Assembly: GCA_934693215.1 (NCBI GenBank)
Contig: CAKUVB010000115.1
Location: forward strand, 1-5,443
DNA from: an uncultured Candidatus Melainabacteria bacterium
GTDB lineage: Bacteria > Cyanobacteriota > Vampirovibrionia > Gastranaerophilales > Gastranaerophilaceae
Length of the DNA: 5,443 nucleotides
Direction of reading: 5' to 3'
The notes under the pieces were generated by a model. It was not told where the DNA came from and did no database searches. It saw only the letters and a list, made by a program, of their open reading frames with translations. A program made the position numbers and the translations under genes. Below, piece by piece: positions 1 through 5,443 of the stretch (within the stretch, counting starts at the first letter, position 1; each line of letters begins with the position of its first letter).

Positions 1-1058
1 TCTTCATATATTTTTTTTGCCTTTTCACCTGCTTCTCTTGCATCTTTTTCAAGCTTGTTATTGTAATATTTCATAAAATTCTTTTCTGGTTGAACGTATT
101 TTCTTCGAGCTTTTCTAAATATTCTGGCTTGTTTGTTTTCTTCTTTAGAAAGTTTTGCACTATCTCTATTTAAAGTGTAATTTATTATTCCTTGTTTTTC
201 TTGAAGTTCATCTTGATATTGATGGCGAAGTTCGTGATTTATTGTATCAATAACTTCACCTTTAGATCTGTGTTTTGCAACATCAACTTTTATTTCTTTA
301 TATCCCGGTAAACTTCTGGAATATCCCAATGCATCATCAGAAAGACTTTTATTAGAAATATTGATTGAACGATCTTCTACTTGTTGAACTTTTTTTGCAT
401 AATTAGATGCTGCATTTAAGAAATCGTTATCGTTATAATTTCTTATATACAAATAAGGGTCACTCTTAAATGAATCTATGTCTTCAACATTTCCTTTCAA
501 AGTTTTACTTATCATGTGTCCTTTAGAATCTCTTTGAGCTTCTGTTTCTAAAAATCTTCTGTCTTGACTTTTTTTAGTAAAAGTTTCAAAAACTTGATGT
601 TCGTGTCTTGCGTTTGTATTATCTTTTGTAATTGTAAGCTTAGTATGTCCTAAAAGATTATTCGCATCTTTGTTTAAACCAAATTGTTCCCTAATTTCAG
701 AAACCATTTTATCGCCAATATAAGTTTTTCGAGAAACAGTACGGAAAGTACTGTCTGTATGGTCATAAGTATTTATTGTTTTTGATGTAAGTTTATTTCC
801 ATCGTATTTAGAAATAATACGTTTTATTAATTTCCCAGCTTTGTCTTTGATAGACACAATTCTTTGAGAGGAAGCTCCAAAATTGGTTTCAAGTTTTACA
901 ACATCTATTGAGTCTGCATGTTTTGGAATATTTTTTAATACATGTTTGAAATTGTCATCAAGTTTTATTCCTGTATTTTTTGATACAAGTCTACCACCAT
1001 TAGAGGTATATTGCTTTGTTGCATTAATTATTTTTTCAGCCGTTTGTATATTAACCAT
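1..1058 (-). CDS. Hypothetical protein with HExxH motif, candidate zinc metallopeptidase (partial, 3' end missing)
   Basis: This reading frame is open from an ATG at 1058 to the left edge with no stop, giving 352 visible residues, so the protein is incomplete. I do not recognise the family. The product is hydrophilic and rich in Lys, Asn and Asp, with no signal peptide or membrane segment in the visible part. Residues 275-279 read HELRH, inside INHELRHQYQDE, which fits the HExxH zinc-binding and catalytic motif. About 58 residues later comes KLEKDAREAGE, where E337 could be a third, gluzincin-like zinc ligand; many HExxH proteins carry such an E-x-x-A helix. The first 270 residues match nothing I know. 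The ATG start is preceded by GGAG only 3 bases away; an in-frame GTG at 1067 is possible but less likely. It is divergent from the repeat-protein gene at 1179. Function as a protease or secreted effector is inference; the open frame is certain. Confidence 0.8.
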   Translation of the reverse strand, partial: MVNIQTAEKIINATKQYTSNGGRLVSKNTGIKLDDNFKHVLKNIPKHADSIDVVKLETNFGASSQRIVSIKDKAGKLIKRIISKYDGNKLTSKTINTYDHTDSTFRTVSRKTYIGDKMVSEIREQFGLNKDANNLLGHTKLTITKDNTNARHEHQVFETFTKKSQDRRFLETEAQRDSKGHMISKTLKGNVEDIDSFKSDPYLYIRNYNDNDFLNAASNYAKKVQQVEDRSINISNKSLSDDALGYSRSLPGYKEIKVDVAKHRSKGEVIDTINHELRHQYQDELQEKQGIINYTLNRDSAKLSKEENKQARIFRKARRKYVQPEKNFMKYYNNKLEKDAREAGEKAKKIYE

Positions 1059-1178
1059 TAACTCCACATTCCTATATACTAAAAAAGTTTTTTTACATTT
1101 TATAATTGCTTTTTTTATAGTTGAATTTAACATTGCTTAATATCAAAGTTTTAGTTAAAAATATAAATTTTTGTAAAA
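1059..1178. promoter_or_regulatory. Divergent intergenic region with candidate promoters
   Basis: These 120 bases separate two divergent genes and so should hold promoters for both. Candidate -10 boxes reading TATAAA occur at 1162-1167 on the plus strand, and at 1099-1104 and 1114-1119 on the minus strand. No convincing -35 box lies at the normal 16-18 base spacing from any of them. In DNA this AT-rich such boxes also occur by chance, so the individual assignments are weak. The role as a promoter region rests mainly on gene orientation. Confidence 0.35.
1062..1065 (-). promoter_or_regulatory. Ribosome-binding site of the HExxH gene
   Basis: On the minus strand GGAG lies 3 bases before the ATG at 1058, and a second AGGA (1070-1073) lies 11 bases before it. 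Neither spacing is ideal, but together they support initiation at this ATG rather than further downstream. The next in-frame Met lies more than 100 residues into the protein. Confidence 0.5.
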
Positions 1179-1796
1179 ATGTTTTATAAAATAGCAAAAA
1201 ATGTTTTTACGAACATTAAAAATAGTATGAATACTATTACTAATTTACAAATGAATAACTCAAACAACATTACCTCTTTCAAAGGCTTTGGTATCAAAGG
1301 CTTAAAAGGTTTTAAATCAGCAGCTCAATTTGGAAATAAACTTCCTCAAGAGTTGAAAGGTTTAGAACAAAAATATTTTAAAGAATATAGCTTGATGGAT
1401 AAGGTTTTAATTAAATTGAATTTAAAAAAAGACAATTCTGCAGCAATGGCTGTATTTGATAGTCTTGGAATGGAACCTAAAAGGTATAAAAACGGTTCAA
1501 TATCTGTTAAGAAATTTGGAACTTATGAACAAGACTTTATACATGATATGGGTTTAAATGAAAATAAATTATTTAAAACTATTTCAACTGTTAGAGGAAA
1601 TGCAGAGTTTGATAAAAATTCTCAAATTACAAGTCTTGGAAATTTAGAAGATATATCAGGTAATTTATATTTAAGAGATTCTAAGATTAACGATGTTGGG
1701 AATTTGAATTATGTCGGCAGGCATGTTTATTTAAACGAACACCTTAACAAAGAAAACTTTGATAATGTACATGTCTTTGGGTGTATTTTAGACTAA
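1179..1796 (+). CDS. Hypothetical protein with C-terminal leucine-rich-like repeats and N-terminal SFKG tag
   Basis: This is a 205-residue protein of unknown function. Residues 30-36 read NITSFKG, followed by a Gly/Lys/Phe-rich stretch. I recall similar short '(I/T)SFKG' tags near the N-termini of many hypothetical proteins in Gastranaerophilales genomes, but cannot verify that here. Residues about 134-205 form three and a half degenerate repeats of 20-22 residues with the pattern L-x-x-(I/V)-x-G-x-(L/V)-x-L...I-x-x-(L/V)-G-N. The clearest unit is LEDISGNLYLRDSKINDVGN (156-175). This resembles short leucine-rich or beta-solenoid repeats and suggests a binding surface. There is no obvious signal peptide. 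The start is uncertain: Met1 (1179), Met17 (1227) and Met25 (1251) all lack a Shine-Dalgarno sequence, and the SFKG tag would sit closer to the N-terminus with the later starts. The gene is divergent from the HExxH gene and convergent with the mannosidase. Confidence 0.75.
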   Translation: MFYKIAKNVFTNIKNSMNTITNLQMNNSNNITSFKGFGIKGLKGFKSAAQFGNKLPQELKGLEQKYFKEYSLMDKVLIKLNLKKDNSAAMAVFDSLGMEPKRYKNGSISVKKFGTYEQDFIHDMGLNENKLFKTISTVRGNAEFDKNSQITSLGNLEDISGNLYLRDSKINDVGNLNYVGRHVYLNEHLNKENFDNVHVFGCILD

Positions 1797-1812
1797 GATT
1801 AATATTAGCTTT

Positions 1813-3906
1813 TTATACAATGTAGTTGTATATTTTATTTATTGTAGGTTGAAGATTTCTTTCGCTACCAATATACATATATAATTCAGCAATATTTTCT
1901 CCAAGTTGCATCAAATCGTTTAATTTTAAAGGTGGCCCAGCAGGTGTTGTTCTAGCAGGGTTTTTAGGATTTGATAAAATGTTGGTTGATCGCAATAAAC
2001 ATATTCCAATATTGTTGTTTGATATTTCGTATTGAGTTAAACCTTTTGTTATAATACCGAGTCCGTTAGCCCAAACTCCTCTTTGCATCGGTGCAGTATT
2101 ATTTTTTGCCTCTAATCCTTTTTCTTTAGGTAAATTTTTTCTAATATTATAATTAGGGTCAAAGTTTCTTTTTATAATTAAGTTTGTATCCTCTGAATAA
2201 GTTTCATAAATCTTTTCAGGGGTAGAAAATACTATCTGCAAATTATGGTTTGTGTATGTGTTTACCCAATCAACTTTGAATTTTATGAACTCAGATTGAT
2301 TATCCAGTTCTATTACAAGATTAAGAATATCTCCAACATCTATTTGTACTTGTATGGCAGAGCGAATACTACCTTCGTACAAAATTTTTGACCCAATAAT
2401 TTTACCGATTTTCCCAATGTCGTTTTCGTCAGGGCCTTCGTTGTAGCTATCACCTTTGTCTATATAATCCACAAAATTTATTTCATAATTGCCAAGTTTA
2501 ATTTTGTTATTATCAATAGACAAAAATATTTTTGAGTTTCCGATACTATTATCAGAAACAAATACATCTGATGGTTCTTTCGCTGGTACAATTTTGTTTT
2601 TTTCTACTAGACCCAGATATGTATATATTTCGCTATAATCTTCGGTGATAGGGACTCTCAATGTATCTGTCAAAAGCTCTTTTGCAAATCCCATTTCTGA
2701 ATATAACAGTTGATAACCTTCAAGTTTTTTAGGGCTTGTGAATTTTATAGCACCTTTAAAATTTTCTCCAACATTGATAATGTCAGTTTCTTTTAATTTT
2801 TTATCAAATCTAATTTCGTCAATAATTGTGTTTGCAATTTGTTGAATTTTCTTGTATCTAACAATATCTTCTCTATGTACATCATCTAATGAACAGCCAT
2901 ATATAGAATCGTGGGCTTGATTTTGGAGTAAGAATTTGTAAGCATACATTATTAACGATTCATATTTTTGAGTATATTCAGGATATAGTTTTCGCAGTCT
3001 ATCAGCTTTTTCTAAAAGATGAGATGTTTCTATATTCATACGTTTTAAATCTAAACGTGAAGAATAACTACCTTGTAAGGTAAAGGTTTTAGAGTTATCT
3101 CTCAATTCCCCAACTACCTTATGGCTAGCAAATCTATCTTTCACAAGTTCTATATAATCAAAAATTGAGCCAATTTGTATTTCATAATCATCAAGTCTTT
3201 TATTGATTTCTTCAATAGTGTTCATAATGTCTTTGTGTATTCCTAAATGGTCACCACCAATAGGCATTAATAATACATCATCAGAATATTTTGAGATTTT
3301 ATCAAGTTCAGATTTTATACAATATGCTTTTTTCTCTATATCAAGGTTTGATGAAAGATAATCATTAAAATACCCACGAACAAGATTTATACAGTTTATG
3401 CTTGTAGAATTGTCTGTCAAATTTTGAACTTGCCAAGTAAATTCAGCAGGTATTTCGCCACAACCTCGCCAAACAACGGCATTATCAATCCCAAACTCTT
3501 TAAGAATAGGTATTATGTTAGAAGTATGTCCAAACGTGTCAGCAAAATATCCTAAAAAATCTTCGCACCCAAAATCTTTTGCGTATTTTAAACCAATTTC
3601 AAGGTTTTTTCTAATCACATTTTCATCAGTTAAAAATTCATCTATCAAACAATAAAAAGGTCCAATAAACAATTTTTTTTCTTTGATTAGTTGTTTAACA
3701 ATTGCGGTATTTTCAGGACGCATTTCTAAATAATCTTCTAGAGCAGAAGTTTGTCCATCAAAATAAAAACAAGGAAGTTTATCTGATTTTAACATTCCTA
3801 GAATGTTATCAAACACTCTAAGAAGTCGCATTCTAAAGACTTCAAATTCTCTATACCATTCTCTGTCCCAATGCGTATGTGCAAATCCGATAACTTTTTT
3901 CTTCAT
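1813..3906 (-). CDS. Glycoside hydrolase family 38 alpha-mannosidase
   Basis: This 697-residue enzyme should hydrolyse terminal alpha-linked mannose by the retaining, zinc-dependent GH38 mechanism. The N-terminus carries the family signature AHTHWDREWY, giving zinc ligands H12 and D14. YFADTFGH (120-127) holds D123, the expected nucleophile and zinc ligand. MPIGGDHLG lies at 214-222. QAHDSIYGCSLDDVH (330-344) supplies H332, the fourth ligand, in the helical middle domain. The rest, from about 370, is the C-terminal beta region, with the GLGIITKGL and AGPPL motifs known from MngB-like enzymes. No signal peptide is visible, so it is probably cytoplasmic and acts on imported sugars. E. coli MngB is about 880 residues; this protein stops soon after the AGPPL region and appears to lack the last beta domain. 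The substrate (mannosylglycerate, or alpha-1,3/1,6 mannosides from host or yeast glycans) cannot be read from sequence alone. It follows purA by 3 bases. Confidence 0.95.
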   Translation of the reverse strand: MKKKVIGFAHTHWDREWYREFEVFRMRLLRVFDNILGMLKSDKLPCFYFDGQTSALEDYLEMRPENTAIVKQLIKEKKLFIGPFYCLIDEFLTDENVIRKNLEIGLKYAKDFGCEDFLGYFADTFGHTSNIIPILKEFGIDNAVVWRGCGEIPAEFTWQVQNLTDNSTSINCINLVRGYFNDYLSSNLDIEKKAYCIKSELDKISKYSDDVLLMPIGGDHLGIHKDIMNTIEEINKRLDDYEIQIGSIFDYIELVKDRFASHKVVGELRDNSKTFTLQGSYSSRLDLKRMNIETSHLLEKADRLRKLYPEYTQKYESLIMYAYKFLLQNQAHDSIYGCSLDDVHREDIVRYKKIQQIANTIIDEIRFDKKLKETDIINVGENFKGAIKFTSPKKLEGYQLLYSEMGFAKELLTDTLRVPITEDYSEIYTYLGLVEKNKIVPAKEPSDVFVSDNSIGNSKIFLSIDNNKIKLGNYEINFVDYIDKGDSYNEGPDENDIGKIGKIIGSKILYEGSIRSAIQVQIDVGDILNLVIELDNQSEFIKFKVDWVNTYTNHNLQIVFSTPEKIYETYSEDTNLIIKRNFDPNYNIRKNLPKEKGLEAKNNTAPMQRGVWANGLGIITKGLTQYEISNNNIGICLLRSTNILSNPKNPARTTPAGPPLKLNDLMQLGENIAELYMYIGSERNLQPTINKIYNYIV
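1814..1840 (+). terminator. Possible weak terminator of the repeat-protein gene
   Basis: TATACAA (1814-1820) pairs perfectly with TTGTATA (1826-1832) around a 5-base loop, and is followed by TTTTATTT on the plus strand. It lies 18 bases after the stop at 1796. The 7-bp stem is mostly A-T and therefore weak. The site overlaps the last codons of the convergent mannosidase gene. In the minus direction no T-run follows, so it would not serve the mannosidase transcript. Confidence 0.3.
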
Positions 3907-3909
3907 ACT

Positions 3910-5187
3910 TTATCCTTTGTATATAGTTTGATGTCTATCAGGTCCTACACTGATTATTGAAATAGGGCAATCCAATAATTCTTCTAATCGTGTAAGATAT
4001 TTTTTTGCGTTTTCCGGTAATTCATCATACTCTTTTATTCCTGTTATGTCCATACCCCAACCTTTATGAGTTTCATAAACAGGTTCTAAATATTTGTGGA
4101 TATAAACATCTGTAGGGTATGATGTATAAATTTGTCCGTTTCTCGTATCTTTATATGCCGTACAAATTTTTATTTCGTCAAAAGTATCAAATACATCTAT
4201 TTTGGTTAAAGCAATTGAAGTAAAGCCTCCAACAAGAACTGCATATTTCATAATTACAGCATCAAACCAACCGCATCTACGAGGTCTGCCTGTAGTAACT
4301 CCGAATTCGTGTCCAATAGTTTGTATTTTTTTGCCTGTTTCGTCAGTTAATTCTGTTACAAAAGGCCCTTCTCCAACTCTTGTTACATAAGCTTTTGAAA
4401 CCCCAATAACTTCATCTATCATTTTAGGTCCATATCCAGAGCCTGTGGCAGCACCACCACCGATTGGACTTGAACTGGTTACAAATGGATATGTTCCATA
4501 ATCAATATCAAGCATTACACCTTGAGCACCTTCAAAAAGTATTGTATCGTTTTTATGTTTTCTAAGTAAATCTTGCCATTCAAAACATACGTATGGCTTG
4601 AATAATTTAGCATAATTTTCGCATAATGCAGTTATACATTCTTTTGTATATGGTTCTAGTCCATATACTTTTTCAAGTTGTTTATTTTTAACAGGAAGAA
4701 TGACATCTAATTTTTCAGATAGAGTTTCTTCTGAATACAAATCTTGTATCTTTAGTCCAATTCTTGCATACTTATCTGTATAAGTCGGTCCGATGCCTTT
4801 TTTTGTAGTCCCGATTTTACCTTTACCGCTATGAGCTTCTGAATATCCATCAATTTCTATATGGTATGGCATTGTTATGGTTGCGAGAGGACTAATTTTT
4901 AAATTAGAAACGTCAACGCCTTCTTCTATTAAAGCGTTTACTTCCTTTTCAAACGATTCAGGATAAATTACTGTACCTGAACCAATAATACAAATTTTGT
5001 TTTTGTATAAAATACCAGATGGAATCAAATGGAATTTGTGAGTTTTATTGTTAGCAACAACTGTATGTCCTGCATTACAACCACCTTGATAGCGAATAAC
5101 TACATCAGCTTTTTCTGCTAAAAGGTCTGTAATCTTTGCTTTGCCTTCATCTCCCCATTGAGCACCAACAACAACTGTATTTTTCAT
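3910..5187 (-). CDS. purA: Adenylosuccinate synthetase
   Basis: PurA joins IMP and aspartate using GTP to form adenylosuccinate, the first committed step from IMP to AMP, in the cytoplasm. The 425-residue length is close to the usual 425-435. The N-terminal loop GDEGKAK carries D13 and K16, and NAGHT carries H41, exactly at E. coli catalytic numbering. Other family motifs follow in order: IGTTKKGIGPTYTDK, LFEGAQGVMLDID, RVGEGPFVTEL, TGRPRRCGWFDA, LTKIDVFD and the C-terminal SVGPDRH. The second glycine of the usual GDEGKGK loop is Ala17 here. I chose the ATG at 5187, which is 9 bases after a good AGGA Shine-Dalgarno. A longer frame from TTG at 5205 would add six residues encoded by that ribosome-binding region and would break the match to family numbering. 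GAQWGDEGK-x-KITDLL resembles cyanobacterial PurA. No purine riboswitch or clear promoter is visible upstream; a hairpin lies 23 bases before the start. Confidence 0.98.
   Translation of the reverse strand: MKNTVVVGAQWGDEGKAKITDLLAEKADVVIRYQGGCNAGHTVVANNKTHKFHLIPSGILYKNKICIIGSGTVIYPESFEKEVNALIEEGVDVSNLKISPLATITMPYHIEIDGYSEAHSGKGKIGTTKKGIGPTYTDKYARIGLKIQDLYSEETLSEKLDVILPVKNKQLEKVYGLEPYTKECITALCENYAKLFKPYVCFEWQDLLRKHKNDTILFEGAQGVMLDIDYGTYPFVTSSSPIGGGAATGSGYGPKMIDEVIGVSKAYVTRVGEGPFVTELTDETGKKIQTIGHEFGVTTGRPRRCGWFDAVIMKYAVLVGGFTSIALTKIDVFDTFDEIKICTAYKDTRNGQIYTSYPTDVYIHKYLEPVYETHKGWGMDITGIKEYDELPENAKKYLTRLEELLDCPISIISVGPDRHQTIYKG
3913..3918 (-). promoter_or_regulatory. Mannosidase ribosome-binding site inside the purA 3' end
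   Basis: AAAGGA on the minus strand forms the last two sense codons of purA (Lys-Gly), is followed directly by its TAA stop, and sits 6 bases before the mannosidase ATG at 3906. This near-ideal placement fixes the mannosidase start and implies translational coupling between the two genes. Confidence 0.85.
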
Positions 5188-5196
5188 AACTAGATA

Positions 5197-5203
5197 TCCT
5201 CTC
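5197..5203 (-). promoter_or_regulatory. purA ribosome-binding site
   Basis: GAGAGGA on the minus strand lies 9 bases before the ATG at 5187. It decides the start: the TTG at 5205 overlaps this element and has no ribosome-binding site of its own. Confidence 0.8.
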
Positions 5204-5210
5204 AAAATTT

Positions 5211-5244
5211 AAAGGGTTGAATGTTTTTCTTTATTCAACCCTTT
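5211..5244 (-). terminator. Perfect hairpin between nfnA and purA: terminator or attenuator
   Basis: AAAGGGTTGAAT (5211-5222) pairs perfectly over 12 bp with ATTCAACCCTTT (5233-5244), with a 10-base loop. On the minus strand the core GGGTTGAAT stem is followed by TTTAAATTTT, a plausible but interrupted U-tract, 8 bases after the nfnA stop. On the plus strand a cleaner run of six T follows, but no plus-strand gene precedes it. The likely role is termination of the nfnA transcript. Because only 23 bases remain before the purA ATG, either purA is transcribed by read-through or its promoter lies upstream of or within the hairpin. Confidence 0.75.
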
Positions 5245-5252
5245 TTTACTTA

Positions 5253-5443
5253 TTAAACCTTATCTGCCATTTTTAAAAGATTACAATTTTCGGATCTTTT
5301 TCTTTCTTGGTCTTTGTAAATTCTGGTTCTGTTGATTACCTCATCAAAATCAATTTTGTGAGCATCAAAATCAGGGCCATCTACACAAGCGAATTTGGTT
5401 TCTCCTCCAACCGTAACACGACAAGCACCACACATGCCTGTAC
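5253..5443 (-). CDS. nfnA: NfnA-like ferredoxin:NADP oxidoreductase small subunit, C-terminal end (partial)
   Basis: Only the last 62 residues are in the window; the gene runs off the right edge with its frame open (Thr-Gly precede the first visible Met), so that Met is internal. The visible part, GMCGACRVTVGG followed by KFACVDGPDFDAH, is the [2Fe-2S] cluster-binding end of the sulfide/dihydroorotate dehydrogenase-like FAD/NAD-binding family. Its cysteines in MCGAC and FAC are three of the four expected ligands; the fourth, in the preceding DGTG region, is just outside. In NfnAB this subunit binds FAD and NAD(H) and works with a GltD-like NfnB subunit to couple NADH, NADPH and ferredoxin in anaerobes. 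PyrK, a relative, has a different cysteine pattern. No nfnB lies downstream, where purA follows after a hairpin, so the partner should be upstream or elsewhere. The family call is strong; the Nfn role is inferred. Confidence 0.8.
   Translation of the reverse strand, partial: TGMCGACRVTVGGETKFACVDGPDFDAHKIDFDEVINRTRIYKDQERKRSENCNLLKMADKV

Noticed and set aside
1062..1073. Three-codon frame ATG-TGG-AGT-TAA overlapping the HExxH gene start, as a leader peptide
   Set aside because: It is too short to separate from chance, with no terminator or regulatory structure around it.
883..1140. Plus-strand open frame of 85 codons with a hydrophobic product
   Set aside because: It lies mostly antisense to the N-terminal coding part of the HExxH gene, has no ribosome-binding site, and its Phe-rich translation is what AT-rich antisense sequence gives.
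1790..1812. CTAA...TTAG inverted repeat followed by CTTTTT between the convergent genes
   Set aside because: The stem is only 4 bp and A-T rich; the 7-bp hairpin just after it is a better terminator candidate.
4202..4390. Plus-strand open frame of 62 codons
   Set aside because: It is wholly antisense to the conserved TGRPRRCGWFDA region of purA, so it is a shadow of that gene.
5188..5205. Six-residue N-terminal extension of PurA from a TTG start
   Set aside because: The extension would be encoded by the Shine-Dalgarno region itself, and the ATG at 5187 gives exact agreement with family residue numbering.
5253..5443. PyrK, the dihydroorotate dehydrogenase electron-transfer subunit
   Set aside because: The GMCGACRVTVGG...KFACVDGP pattern and the DGP-x-FDAH tail belong to the NfnA-like branch rather than PyrK.

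Overview
The window is strongly AT-rich bacterial DNA, standard code, with no RNA genes, insertion sequences or CRISPR arrays that I can see. It looks like an anaerobic gut-type bacterium. My best guess is a Gastranaerophilales/Vampirovibrionia ('Melainabacteria') relative. The grounds are a PurA N-terminus of the cyanobacterial type (GAQWGDEGK-x-KITDLL), an NfnA-type anaerobic flavoprotein, and a small protein with an N-terminal 'NITSFKG' tag of a kind I associate with that group. The lineage is an inference, not a demonstrated fact.

Layout. (1) 1-1058, minus: 5' part of a gene running off the left edge. It encodes an unrecognised protein of at least 352 residues with an HELRH (HExxH) motif and a downstream LExDAR motif, so it is a candidate zinc metallopeptidase. 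(2) 1059-1178: short AT-rich region between two divergent genes. (3) 1179-1796, plus: a 205-residue hypothetical protein ending in about three leucine-rich-like repeats of 20-22 residues. (4) 1813-3906, minus: GH38 alpha-mannosidase, convergent with the previous gene and separated from it by 16 bases. (5) 3910-5187, minus: purA, adenylosuccinate synthetase, lying 3 bases upstream of the mannosidase. (6) 5211-5244: a perfect 12-bp hairpin. (7) 5253-5443, minus: 3' end of an NfnA-like FAD/NAD-binding, [2Fe-2S] subunit running off the right edge.

Functionally the right two thirds is a minus-strand metabolic block: an electron-transfer flavoprotein, then purine synthesis, then a mannosidase. The mannosidase ribosome-binding site sits in the last codons of purA, so those two are almost certainly co-transcribed and probably translationally coupled. 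The left third holds two divergent accessory genes of unknown role. I found no complete, obviously new multi-gene system. The most interesting items are the HExxH protein, the tagged repeat protein without a Shine-Dalgarno site, the odd purA-mannosidase coupling, and the hairpin directly before purA.
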